In this document: positions 26,379-34,329 of the stretch, piece after piece
Position numbering within the stretch: position 1 is the first letter of the stretch
Layout of the letters: each line of letters begins with the position of its first letter
Assembly: GCF_012273015.1 (NCBI RefSeq)
Contig: NZ_CP050954.1
Location: 4,380,001 to 4,444,000, forward strand
Length of the DNA: 64,000 nucleotides
DNA from: Hymenobacter sp. BT18
Lineage (GTDB): Bacteria > Bacteroidota > Bacteroidia > Cytophagales > Hymenobacteraceae
Direction: 5' to 3'
Made by a program: the position numbers and the translations under genes
Notes under the pieces: model-generated
The model's input: only the letters and a program-made list of their open reading frames with translations
What the model was told of the DNA's origin: nothing
Database searches by the model: none

Positions 26379-26795
26379 CTAACGCCAGACTAAAATCAGC
26401 GTGCCAAGCAGGATGAAACCGGCGCCCAAACCAGTCTGCCAAGTCAGCTTTTCGCCCAGAAAAACGACCGCCAGGAGAATGGTCAGCGCTACGCTGAGTT
26501 TGTCTACTGGTGCCACCTGCGTCACGGTTCCAAGCTGCAGGGCCTTGAAATAAAAGAGCCACGATAAGCCTGTTGCCAGGCCCGATAACCCAAGAAACAA
26601 CAGCGTGGTGCGCGATAAGTGCTGTACCTGGGTCAGCCCACCGCGAAAGCAGACAACGCCCCAGGCCAACACGAGAATAACAACGGTGCGCAGGGCAGTA
26701 GCTAGGTTAGAGTCTACATTTTTTACCCCGACTTTAGCCAAAATGGCCGTTAGAGCGGCGAAAACAGCCGAAAGCAACGCGTAAAACCACCACAT
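26379..26795 (-). CDS. Single-domain EamA/DMT family transporter
   Basis: A 138-residue membrane protein with about five helices, equal to one EamA half (FYALLSAVFAALTAILAKVG near the start, VAPVDKLSVALTILLAVVFL near the end). Typical DMT exporters have two such halves, so this belongs to the short EamA group that probably dimerises. The substrate is unknown. Start at the ATG at 26795 (MWWFYALLS); the longer open frame upstream is not membrane-like. Confidence 0.82.
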   Translation of the reverse strand: MWWFYALLSAVFAALTAILAKVGVKNVDSNLATALRTVVILVLAWGVVCFRGGLTQVQHLSRTTLLFLGLSGLATGLSWLFYFKALQLGTVTQVAPVDKLSVALTILLAVVFLGEKLTWQTGLGAGFILLGTLILVWR

Positions 26796-26851
26796 AGGCA
26801 AAGGGAAAAGTGGGCACTCACTCAGCATAATTGCAACGGCTACCACACAAC

Positions 26852-26878
26852 AATGCCCGGCTTGCTGGCCGGGCATTG
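26852..26878. terminator. Hairpin after accC
   Basis: A stem of about 10 bp (AATGCCCGGC and GCCGGGCATT) lies 26 bp past the accC stop. There is no long T-run on the - strand, so terminator function is only likely. Confidence 0.5.
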
Positions 26879-26903
26879 CAGGTAAATAACCACGTTCTCA
26901 GCG

Positions 26904-28250
26904 TTACAGCAACGAGAAATCAAACGAAGACTCCAGGAATTTGGTGGTAAAGTTACCTTCCTTGAAGTCGGCATTGTCCATGAGGGCGAGGTGAAAGGGA
27001 ATAGTGGTTTTCACTCCCTCTACTACAAACTCGCTCAGGGCGCGCTTCATTTTTACGATGCACTCCTCCCGCGTCTGTGCCACAGTAATAAGCTTGGCAA
27101 TCATGGAGTCGTAGTTGGGCGGAATCTGGTAGCCCGCGTACACGTGCGTATCCACGCGCACCCCGTGGCCGCCGGGAATGTGCAGCGTGGTGATTTTGCC
27201 GGGCGAAGGGCGGAAATCCTTCGAGGGGTCCTCGGCATTGATGCGGCACTCCATGGCGTGCATCTTGGGGTAGTAGCTGGTGCCCGAAATCGGGATGCCC
27301 GCGGCTACTTTTATCTGCTCCTTAATAAGGTCGTAGTTGATGATTTCCTCCGTCACAGGATGCTCCACCTGGATGCGGGTGTTCATCTCCATGAAATAGA
27401 AGTCCCGGTTTTTGTCGACCAGGAACTCAATGGTGCCTACGCCTTCGTAGTTGATGGCCGAGGCGCCGGCAATGGCGGCCTTGCCCATCTTCTCGCGCAG
27501 GTCGTCCGTCATGAAGGGCGAAGGCGCTTCTTCCACTAGCTTCTGGTGGCGGCGCTGAATGCTGCAGTCGCGCTCCGAGAGGTGACACACGCGGCCGTAC
27601 TGGTCGCCGCAGATCTGAATCTCAATGTGGCGGGGCTCCACCACAAACTTTTCCAGGTACACACCGTCGTTGCCGAAAGCGGCTTTGGCTTCGGTGCGGG
27701 CGTCGTTCCAGGCCTTCTCAAACTCGTCCTCGGAGTTGATGATGCGCATGCCGCGCCCACCACCGCCGGCCGTAGCCTTCAGAATAACCGGGTACTTGAT
27801 TTTGGCCGCCACCTTCTTACCCTGCTCCACGGAGTCGAGCAGGCCGTCGGAGCCGGGAATGCAGGGCACGCCGGCTTTCTTCATGGTATCCTTGGCCGAG
27901 GCCTTGTCGCCCATCTGGTTGATCATCTCGGGCGAGGCCCCGATGAACTTGATGCCATTTTCCTGGCACACGCGCGAGAATTCGGCGTTTTCACTCAGGA
28001 AGCCGTAGCCCGGGTGAATGGCATCGGCATTGGTGATTTCGGCGGCCGCAATCAGGGTGGGAATGCTCAGGTAGCTCTGCGAAGAAGCGGGTGGGCCAAT
28101 GCACACGGCCTCATCGGCAAAGCGCACGTGCAGGCTTTCCTTGTCGGCGGTGGAGTACACGGCCACCGTCTTAATGCCCATTTCCTTGCAGGTGCGAATA
28201 ATGCGCAGCGCAATTTCGCCCCGGTTAGCAATCAGTATTTTTTTGAACAC
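26904..28250 (-). CDS. accC: Biotin carboxylase subunit of acetyl-CoA carboxylase
   Basis: ATP-dependent carboxylation of biotin on AccB. The 448-residue protein has the ATP-grasp Gly-rich loop GGGGRGMR, the EAPSP segment after RDCSIQRRHQKLVEE, the catalytic EMNTRIQVEHPVTE and the N-terminal KILIANRGEIALRI. It follows accB by 107 bp in the same direction. A 15-bp inverted repeat lies between the two genes. Confidence 0.97.
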   Translation of the reverse strand: MFKKILIANRGEIALRIIRTCKEMGIKTVAVYSTADKESLHVRFADEAVCIGPPASSQSYLSIPTLIAAAEITNADAIHPGYGFLSENAEFSRVCQENGIKFIGASPEMINQMGDKASAKDTMKKAGVPCIPGSDGLLDSVEQGKKVAAKIKYPVILKATAGGGGRGMRIINSEDEFEKAWNDARTEAKAAFGNDGVYLEKFVVEPRHIEIQICGDQYGRVCHLSERDCSIQRRHQKLVEEAPSPFMTDDLREKMGKAAIAGASAINYEGVGTIEFLVDKNRDFYFMEMNTRIQVEHPVTEEIINYDLIKEQIKVAAGIPISGTSYYPKMHAMECRINAEDPSKDFRPSPGKITTLHIPGGHGVRVDTHVYAGYQIPPNYDSMIAKLITVAQTREECIVKMKRALSEFVVEGVKTTIPFHLALMDNADFKEGNFTTKFLESSFDFSLL

Positions 28251-28275
28251 AGCTCTAGGGTAGATGTGAGAAATG

Positions 28276-28339
28276 AGAGCTTAGAACTTAGACGAGAGAC
28301 GGCGCGCGGCCAACTCCACAATTCTAAGTTCTAAGCTCT
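28276..28339. repeat. 15-bp inverted repeat between accB and accC
   Basis: Arms AGAGCTTAGAACTTA at 28276-28290 and its exact complement at 28325-28339 enclose 34 bases. In mRNA it would fold into a hairpin in the accB-accC spacer. It could set relative expression or stability of the two cistrons, or be a dispersed intergenic element. Confidence 0.8.
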
Positions 28340-28357
28340 GCTTGCTCAGTTCTGAAA

Positions 28358-28897
28358 TTACATCGGCTCGATGAGGAACAGGGGCTGGTCGTACTCCACG
28401 GGGGAGGCGTTTTCCACCATGGCCTTCACAATGCGGCCCGAGTGCTCGGCTTCGATTTCGTTGAAGAGCTTCATGGCCTCGATGATGCAGATAACCTGGC
28501 CTTTCTCTACCAAGTCGCCCACTTGTACAAACAGCGGGGCATCCGGGGAGCTGCTGCGGTAGAAGGTGCCAATCATCGGCGCTTTCAGGGGCACGTAGTT
28601 GCCACCAGCGGCTTCGGCCGCGGGAGCGGCGGGGGCACTGGGAGCAGCCGGGGCAGGAGCTGGAGCCGCTACTGGGGCCGGAGCGGCCGGGGCCGGAGCC
28701 GGAGCAGCCATGGCTACGCCGCTGCTCACTACCTTGGTGCTGGGCTCACGCTGTACCGAAATCTTAAACTCCTCGGTTTCAATGTTTACTTTGTTCAGGC
28801 CCGACTTGGCAATAAAGTCAATCAGGTCTTGCAGTTCTTTGGCTTTCATGGCGGCGGCTGAGGGCTTATTGGGCTGCTTATTTGACTCTTTCGACAT
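28358..28897 (-). CDS. accB: Biotin carboxyl carrier protein of acetyl-CoA carboxylase
   Basis: Carries biotin for AccC and the carboxyltransferase. The 179-residue protein has an N-terminal helical part (MKAKELQDLIDFIAKSGL), a long Ala/Pro linker (about 62-98) and a C-terminal biotinyl domain with the biotin lysine in EAMKLFNEIEA. Starting at the ATG at 28897 makes it overlap the efp 3' end by 20 bp, so the two are probably translationally coupled; an internal ATG at 28849 is the alternative. Confidence 0.95.
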   Translation of the reverse strand: MSKESNKQPNKPSAAAMKAKELQDLIDFIAKSGLNKVNIETEEFKISVQREPSTKVVSSGVAMAAPAPAPAAPAPVAAPAPAPAAPSAPAAPAAEAAGGNYVPLKAPMIGTFYRSSSPDAPLFVQVGDLVEKGQVICIIEAMKLFNEIEAEHSGRIVKAMVENASPVEYDQPLFLIEPM

Positions 28898-29441
28898 AGG
28901 AGTAGTCGCTGGTCTTGATGCGAATTTTGGTGTCAGTATCAATAAACAGCGGCACCTGAATGCGGGCACCCGTTTCCACGGTGGCGGGCTTTAGCGTGTT
29001 GGTGGCGGTGTCGCCACGCAGGCCCGGCTCGGTGTACGTTACCACCAGCTCCACCGTGGTGGGCAGCTCGGCCGTGAGGGGCTGCTCGGTTTCGGCGTGG
29101 AACAGGATGGTGACCACCTGGCCCTCTTTCATGAGGTCGGCAAACGGCACCATGGCCTCCGGCAGCACTACCTGCTCAAAGCTTTCATTGTCCATGAACG
29201 TAAAGCCGTACTCATCTTTATAGAGGTACTGGTGGGGGCGCTGCTCCACGCGGGCGGTTTCCACTTTCACCCCGGCATTGAACGTGTTGTCAATCACGCG
29301 GCCGGTTTTGATGTTGCGGAGCTTGGTACGCACGAAGGCCGGGCCTTTGCCGGGCTTCACGTGCTGGAATTCGGTGATGACGTGCAGCTCGTTGTTGTAG
29401 TTCAACACGAGCCCATTGCGAAAGTCGGCAGTAGTGGCCAT
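28878..29441 (-). CDS. efp: Translation elongation factor P
   Basis: Relieves ribosome stalling at proline stretches. The 187-residue protein has the three EF-P domains; the tip loop HVKPGKGPAFVR carries Lys32, the position modified in E. coli. No modification genes are seen here. It leads an efp-accB-accC unit, a common order in Bacteroidota, perhaps useful because AccB has a proline-rich linker. Confidence 0.97.
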   Translation of the reverse strand: MATTADFRNGLVLNYNNELHVITEFQHVKPGKGPAFVRTKLRNIKTGRVIDNTFNAGVKVETARVEQRPHQYLYKDEYGFTFMDNESFEQVVLPEAMVPFADLMKEGQVVTILFHAETEQPLTAELPTTVELVVTYTEPGLRGDTATNTLKPATVETGARIQVPLFIDTDTKIRIKTSDYSYVERVK

Positions 29442-29607
29442 GGGGTGGGAGATTGGAATTAGTAATTAAGAATTAGTAATGAAGAATGAGCTGGAACAGG
29501 CAAAAAACCAAGGTCCAGGTAAAGCGTCAGCCTTCCTCATTACTGCTTCACTCTTACTTGCAGCCGCAAGTATAGAGGTTTTCCGCGTGCGTGCCGCCTA
29601 AACCGGT
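29442..29607. repeat. Intergenic region with AATTAGTAAT repeats
   Basis: 166 bp between fabH and efp. AATTAGTAAT occurs twice, at 29457-29466 and 29471-29480 (period 14), followed by GAAGAATGAG at 29481-29490. Similar words occur at 32011 and 35881. No promoter of the TAnnTTTG form was found for efp. Confidence 0.6.
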
Positions 29608-30621
29608 TTAGATGCCGGTTGCAACGGGCGCACCGTCGTATGCCCACTTCACGTAGAGCGCCCCCCAGGTGAAGCCGCCGCCGAAAGCAGCGAAAATCAA
29701 GTCGTCGCCTTTCTTAAGCTGGCTTTCGTAATCGGCTAGGCACAGCGGAATGGTACCGTTGGTAGTATTGCCGAACCGGTGAATGTTGAGCATGACCTTT
29801 TCCGGCCCGATACCCACGCGGTTGGCCGTAGCGTCGATGATGCGCTTGTTGGCCTGATGGGGCACCAGCCAGGCAATGTCGTCGGCCGTCAGGTGGTTGC
29901 GCTCTGCCACCAGAGCAGCCGTGTCGGCCATGTTGGTGACGGCAAACTTGAATACCGTGGAGCCTTCCTGGTAGATATAATGCTCGCGGTTGGCCACCGT
30001 TTCGGCTGTTGGCGGACGGCGGCTGCCGCCAGCTTTCTGGTGTAGGTAACGGGCGCCGTTGCCATCGGAGTGCAGCTGCTGGTCGAGCAGGCCGTAGCCC
30101 TCGGTGTTAGGCTCCAGCAGCACGGCCGCCGCGCCATCCCCGAAGATAATGCAGTTGGCGCGGTCGGTGTAATCCACAATGGACGACATCTTATCAGCCC
30201 CGACGACCACCACTTTTTTGTATTTGCCGGTTTGAATAAACTGCGCACCGGTGGTGAGGGCGAACAGGAAGCCTGAGCAGGCCGCCTGCATGTCGAAGCC
30301 AAAGGCTTTGATAGCGCCTACGCCGGCCGTAATGAGGTTGGCCGTGGCCGGGAACACCATGTCGGGCGTGGTGGTGGCGCAAATCAGCAGGTCGATGTCT
30401 TCGGCCCGGGTACCCGTTTTGGCCAGCAGCTGCTCCACGGCCTTGATGCCCATCACGGACGTGCCCTGGTCTTCGCCCTTCAGAATGCGGCGCTCTTTAA
30501 TACCGGTGCGGGTGGTAATCCACTCATCGGTGGTATCCACCAGAGTTTCGAGCTCCTGGTTGGTTAGTACGTAATCGGGTACATAGGCACCCACTCCGGT
30601 AATGGCAGCGGTAACTTTCAT
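29608..30621 (-). CDS. fabH: 3-oxoacyl-ACP synthase III
   Basis: Starts fatty acid synthesis by condensing an acyl-CoA primer with malonyl-ACP. The 337-residue protein has the triad Cys115 (MQAACSGFLF), His255 (VPHQANKRI) and Asn285 (GNTTNGTIP). It follows plsX by 62 bp, but a strong terminator-like hairpin lies in that spacer, so it may be expressed partly on its own. Confidence 0.96.
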   Translation of the reverse strand: MKVTAAITGVGAYVPDYVLTNQELETLVDTTDEWITTRTGIKERRILKGEDQGTSVMGIKAVEQLLAKTGTRAEDIDLLICATTTPDMVFPATANLITAGVGAIKAFGFDMQAACSGFLFALTTGAQFIQTGKYKKVVVVGADKMSSIVDYTDRANCIIFGDGAAAVLLEPNTEGYGLLDQQLHSDGNGARYLHQKAGGSRRPPTAETVANREHYIYQEGSTVFKFAVTNMADTAALVAERNHLTADDIAWLVPHQANKRIIDATANRVGIGPEKVMLNIHRFGNTTNGTIPLCLADYESQLKKGDDLIFAAFGGGFTWGALYVKWAYDGAPVATGI

Positions 30622-30647
30622 CGAAAACGAGAAAACGAAAAAGCGCG

Positions 30648-30678
30648 GCTAAGAAAAAGTCCGGCCGGGGCCGGACTT
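30648..30678 (-). terminator. Terminator-like hairpin between plsX and fabH
   Basis: A 10-bp perfect stem (AAGTCCGGCC and GGCCGGACTT, 30657-30678) with a 2-base GG loop. On the - strand it ends with CTTTTTCTT, as in an intrinsic terminator. Confidence 0.75.
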
Positions 30679-30683
30679 AGTCG

Positions 30684-31625
30684 CTAGGACTTGAAGGTGG
30701 ATTTTATCTGGTCGGAAATACCAGAGTGCGCCATTTGGTAGCCTTGCATGAGCATGTTGCAGATGGCTGCAGGCGTGCTCACTCCGTGCCCGATGATGGC
30801 GTTGTCGTTGATGCCCAGAATGGGGGAGCCGCCCACTGCTTCGTAGTTGAACTTGTCGAAGAAGGGGTCGTGCAGTTTTTTTTCGGCCATGATGTCGTAA
30901 ATCGACTCAGCCATTTTCAGCAACACATTGCCGGTGTAGCCGTCACAGACGATAACGTCAGCCCGGTCATTGAACAGGTCGCGCCCCTCGATATTGCCAA
31001 TAAAGTGAATATGGGGATTCACTTTCAGCAGGTTGTGTGCTGCCTGCAAAAGCGTGGTGCCTTTGCCTTCCTCTTCGCCGAGGTTCATGAGGCCCACTTT
31101 AGGCTGCTCGATGCCCAGCACATACTGGGCATATAAAGAGCCCAACTCTCCAAATTGCTCCAGCATTTCGGGCTTGCACTCCGCATTGGCGCCCACGTCG
31201 AGCATGATGCCAAAGCTGCCGTGCAATTTGGGAACGAAGTTCGCAATGGCCGGCCGCAGCACGCCGGGTACGGCTTTCACGCTGAACATGGCGCCTACCA
31301 GCATAGCGCCGGTATTGCCCGCCGAGCAAAAGGCTTCTACCTCGCCCGCGTGGAGCATACGGTAGCCCACGGCAATGCTGGAATCCTGTTTCTGTTGATA
31401 GGCTTTGGCCGGGTGTTCACCCATTTCGATGATCTGCGAAGCAGAAACGAATTGGAGGTCAGCCGCGGCTGCACCGTGTTGTGCCAGCAAGGGCCGCACA
31501 GCGTCTTCCTGACCAATCAGCACTATCTGGGCTTTGCCGGCCAGGGCCTTAGCCGCCAGTACCGCGCCATCGACCGCAGCCTGGGGGGCAAAGTCGCCCC
31601 CCATAGCGTCCAGGGCTATCTTCAT
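30684..31625 (-). CDS. plsX: Phosphate acyltransferase PlsX
   Basis: Makes acyl-phosphate from acyl-ACP for phospholipid synthesis. The 313-residue protein begins IALDAMGGDFAPQAAVDGA and contains SAGNTGAMLVGAMF, MLDVGANAECKPE and VCDGYTGNVLLKMAE, all typical of the family. It is in the classical order yceD-rpmF-plsX-fabH. Confidence 0.96.
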   Translation of the reverse strand: MKIALDAMGGDFAPQAAVDGAVLAAKALAGKAQIVLIGQEDAVRPLLAQHGAAAADLQFVSASQIIEMGEHPAKAYQQKQDSSIAVGYRMLHAGEVEAFCSAGNTGAMLVGAMFSVKAVPGVLRPAIANFVPKLHGSFGIMLDVGANAECKPEMLEQFGELGSLYAQYVLGIEQPKVGLMNLGEEEGKGTTLLQAAHNLLKVNPHIHFIGNIEGRDLFNDRADVIVCDGYTGNVLLKMAESIYDIMAEKKLHDPFFDKFNYEAVGGSPILGINDNAIIGHGVSTPAAICNMLMQGYQMAHSGISDQIKSTFKS

Positions 31626-31753
31626 GTACGAACGTTCAAGATGTCTTGGAGAGTACCCCCGGGCACCTCTTGCCGCCCGCCAGGGGCAACAAGAGGCGCC
31701 GCCGCCTCATACCGAGGAACAGAGGGGAGAGGGAAGGTCAGGGAGGGCGGAGG

Positions 31754-31978
31754 CTATTCTTCGTCCGTATCGGCCGCGGCGGCCGTGGCTACGGGCGCGT
31801 AGTCCTTGATGGCTACTTTACCGTTCAGGTACAGGTCGCCGTCAACTACGTAGGCTTTGTGACGCAGGTGCAGCTCACCCGTGTTCTGGCAAATGGAAAC
31901 TGGCTTCGGAGTCAGTTTATAGTGGGTACGACGCTTTCTGCGAACTGCGCTGGAGGTCCGGCGTTTAGGATGTGCCAT
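31754..31978 (-). CDS. rpmF: Ribosomal protein bL32
   Basis: A 74-residue protein of the large ribosomal subunit. The start MAHPKRRTSSAVRRKRRTH is diagnostic. The zinc-finger cysteines of C+ forms are gone: one Cys remains (ICQNTGELHLRHKAY), so this is a zinc-independent type. The acidic tail (ADTDEE) is an extension. It lies 56 bp after yceD. Confidence 0.95.
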   Translation of the reverse strand: MAHPKRRTSSAVRRKRRTHYKLTPKPVSICQNTGELHLRHKAYVVDGDLYLNGKVAIKDYAPVATAAAADTDEE

Positions 31979-32034
31979 GTTGAAAAGAAATTAGAAAAGA
32001 TGAAGTAAAGAATGAAGAATTAGCTGAACACAGT

Positions 32035-32571
32035 CTAATTCAGGTTTTTCAGCGCGTTCCAGCGCGGGTCAATGCCGTCGTTGTCGTCATCCTCATCGTC
32101 GCCCTCTTGGCGGGTGGTGAAGATGAGCTTGGTTTCAGCTTCGGGGTTCTCATCGGGCTCATTCTGGAAGCGGGGGTGCAGCTTCTTCATGGGCAGGGCC
32201 AGCCCGATGTAATCGAACAGGTGCTGGGCGATGGGTAGCGTCTGGGTGTCCTGGGTAATTTGCAGGACGTTATCATCCAGTTCCACCTCCCGGTCGCCGT
32301 AGCGCACCAGTAGCTGCTCCTGAATATCCAGGGGCTGATCGTACTCATCCAGGCTACGGTCGCAGATCAGGCGTACGGTGCCCTTGATAGCGAAGTCCAG
32401 CGTCAGAAGCCGGTCCGTTTTGTGGAGCGTTACGTCGGCGTGCAGGTTGCCGTCGGGAATTAGCTGCTGGTCGAACTGCTCGAAGAACGCACGGTCCAGC
32501 TCAAACGCGAAATGGTGCGTTTTGTCGGCTAGTTTGGCAATGGCCAAGTCAAATTGAGCGTCTTTTTTCAC
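32035..32571 (-). CDS. yceD: YceD/DUF177 family protein
   Basis: Protein linked to 23S rRNA processing and regularly encoded before rpmF. The 178-residue sequence has the family core (LDFAIKGTVRLICDRSLDEY, then LDDNVLQITQDTQ and FDYIGLALPMKKLHP) and a highly acidic stretch near the end (EGDDEDDDNDG). The conserved Cys in RLICDRS is present. It is first in the fatty-acid cluster, with a -7 element just upstream. Confidence 0.9.
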   Translation of the reverse strand: MKKDAQFDLAIAKLADKTHHFAFELDRAFFEQFDQQLIPDGNLHADVTLHKTDRLLTLDFAIKGTVRLICDRSLDEYDQPLDIQEQLLVRYGDREVELDDNVLQITQDTQTLPIAQHLFDYIGLALPMKKLHPRFQNEPDENPEAETKLIFTTRQEGDDEDDDNDGIDPRWNALKNLN

Positions 32572-32593
32572 GAGTCAAGTAAATAGCAGGGGG

Positions 32594-32601
32594 CAAAAGT
32601 A
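32594..32601 (-). promoter_or_regulatory. -7 element for yceD-rpmF-plsX
   Basis: The - strand reads TACTTTTG, matching TAnnTTTG, 23 bp upstream of the yceD ATG. No TTG is seen at the ideal -33 distance. Confidence 0.45.
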
Positions 32602-32649
32602 GGAAGATTTTGCCGGGATGAAAAGGCAGGCTATATAACGGGAATCAAG

Positions 32650-33018
32650 TCAGGCGTTCTTGAGAATGAAGTCTGACGGGATGCCCAGCCGCTCGTACAG
32701 GCGCTTGGCCAAGTCGAGGGTAACGCGCCGTTTACCGCTCAGGATCTGGGAGAGGCGGCCCGCAGGTACTTCGAGAAGTTGGGCCAGCTCCTTTTGCTTG
32801 AGGCGCATTTGTTGGCGCTTCAGCTCGATCATTTCAGCCAGGGAAGTGGGCAGGTTGGGAATGGGCAGCAGCCCCAGCTTGCTTTCGTAGGTGTCGAGGG
32901 CCACAATCAGCTCCCGAAACTCTACTTCCAGCGCCGCATTGCCCTCCACCCCAGCTGCCACCAGCGCATCAAGGCGCCGCAGGGCCGTGCGGTAATCAGC
33001 GGGGGTTTGAAGCGTCAT
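32650..33018 (-). CDS. XRE-family regulator, HigA antitoxin-like, orphan
   Basis: A 122-residue protein. A helical N-terminal part is followed by a helix-turn-helix at about 68-118 (RLKQKELAQLLEVPAGRLSQ, then ILSGKRRVTLDLAKRLYERLG). The layout matches the larger HigA-type antitoxins paired with HigB/RelE toxins. The 225 bp upstream is too short for a toxin gene and shows no clear remnant, so it is an orphan here. Its promoter carries direct repeats overlapping the -33 element, consistent with autorepression. Confidence 0.8.
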   Translation of the reverse strand: MTLQTPADYRTALRRLDALVAAGVEGNAALEVEFRELIVALDTYESKLGLLPIPNLPTSLAEMIELKRQQMRLKQKELAQLLEVPAGRLSQILSGKRRVTLDLAKRLYERLGIPSDFILKNA

Positions 33019-33055
33019 GGAAGCAGTGGAAAAGTAGAAATCAGGGAAGAGGCCA

Positions 33056-33117
33056 CAAAGCTACGGCATAGTTCTGGATAAGCAAAGAAAATTTCACTTT
33101 TGGAAAGAATATTTCAC
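33056..33117 (-). promoter_or_regulatory. Promoter and candidate operator of the XRE gene
   Basis: On the - strand a TTG (complement of 33083-33085) and TAGCTTTG (complement of 33056-33063) are separated by exactly 19 bp, the ideal Bacteroidota promoter. Two direct repeats, AAAGAAAATTTCAC at 33084-33097 and AAAGAATATTTCAC at 33104-33117 on the + strand, are 20 bp apart with 13 of 14 bases identical. The nearer one overlaps the -33 box. Confidence 0.7.
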
Positions 33118-33243
33118 CCTGGTAAGTGGGGTTCAGTTGTGCTTTCAACCCAAATAAACGGCCTACGGAGCGCTAAAAGAGGCTTTGTCGCTTGACAATG
33201 CTCCTTTCAGTGCCCCGTAGATCAATAGCCAAAAGGCCCGGTA

Positions 33244-34254
33244 CTACTTCGTTTGCAGTTGCTCTTTCCGCCGGCGTACTAAGTCGCAAGCCAGGTATAA
33301 GGCCTCCCGGAACGAAGTTTCGTCGGCTTTGTATTGGCCGGCCAAGCCATAAGCCGTACCGTGGTCGGGAGAAGTGCGGATAGCCGATAAGCCCGCCGTG
33401 AAATTTACGCCCCGCTCGAAGGCTAAGGTTTTAAAAGGAATCAGTCCCTGGTCGTGGTAGAGGGAAAGGGTGGCATCGAACTGTCGGAACTGCCCGGTGC
33501 CAAAGTAGCCGTCGGCTGGGTAGGGGCCATACACGAGGTGGCCTTCGTCCTGGAGCTGGCGCAGCACCGGGGTCACGGTATCGGCTTCCTCTGTACCTAG
33601 AAGGCCGTTTTCGCCCGCATGGGGGTTCAGCCCCAGCACCGCTACGCGGGGTTTCAGAATGCCGAAGTCGTGCTGGAGGGAGTGCAGCAAAATCCGCAGT
33701 TTGGTGGTGAGCAGGGCTGGGGTAACGCGGGCCGAAACATCTTTTAGGGGGATGTGGCCGGTGGCCGTAGCCACGCGCAGATCTTCGCTCACGAGCAGCA
33801 TCAGGCTTTCGCGGGCTTCGAAAAAGCTGGTCAAAAACTCCGTGTGGCCGGGGTAGCGGAAGTCATCGGCCTGGGTATTCTCCTTGCTGATGGGGGCTGT
33901 TACCATGGCATCGAGTAGGCCGGCTTTCAGGTCGCGGGCGGCGGCGAGCAGGCTCTGGCGGGCGGCGCGGCCACTGGCTTCGGAGGGCTGGCCGGGGGTG
34001 AGGGCGAAGTCATCTTCCCAGCAGGTCACGGCGTTGTGTTTGCCCAGAGCAATATCCTGGGCCGCGCGCACTTGCCGGAACGTCAGCGGCTCGGCTCCCT
34101 GGGCTACGGGGAAGTCGTCGAACAGCGCGGTAGCGGTGCCATACACCACGGGCGTGCAGAACTTCAGCAGCCGCGCATCCAGAAACGTTTTGTAGATGAT
34201 TTCGGGCCCGATGCCGGCCAGGTCGCCGACGGAAATACCAATGCGTGGAAGCAT
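33244..34254 (-). CDS. pdxA: 4-hydroxythreonine-4-phosphate dehydrogenase
   Basis: NAD-dependent step in pyridoxal phosphate synthesis (DXP-dependent route). The 336-residue protein has ISVGDLAGIGPEI at the start and metal-binding histidines in YPGHTEFL, GLNPHAGENG and LYHDQGLIPFK. It is in the direction of, and 75 bp after, the leucyl aminopeptidase gene. The start is the ATG at 34254. Confidence 0.95.
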   Translation of the reverse strand: MLPRIGISVGDLAGIGPEIIYKTFLDARLLKFCTPVVYGTATALFDDFPVAQGAEPLTFRQVRAAQDIALGKHNAVTCWEDDFALTPGQPSEASGRAARQSLLAAARDLKAGLLDAMVTAPISKENTQADDFRYPGHTEFLTSFFEARESLMLLVSEDLRVATATGHIPLKDVSARVTPALLTTKLRILLHSLQHDFGILKPRVAVLGLNPHAGENGLLGTEEADTVTPVLRQLQDEGHLVYGPYPADGYFGTGQFRQFDATLSLYHDQGLIPFKTLAFERGVNFTAGLSAIRTSPDHGTAYGLAGQYKADETSFREALYLACDLVRRRKEQLQTK

Positions 34255-34329
34255 TCTGTAACTGTACTAATTAGAGGATAAGCAGGGCATATAGTCCCTG
34301 CCAGCAAGGGTAGAAGGCTTAGGCCCAGG

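Noticed and set aside
33019..33243. HigB-type toxin remnant upstream of the HigA-like gene
   Set aside because: Reading the - strand frames gave no RelE/HigB motif, and the space is too short for an intact toxin gene.
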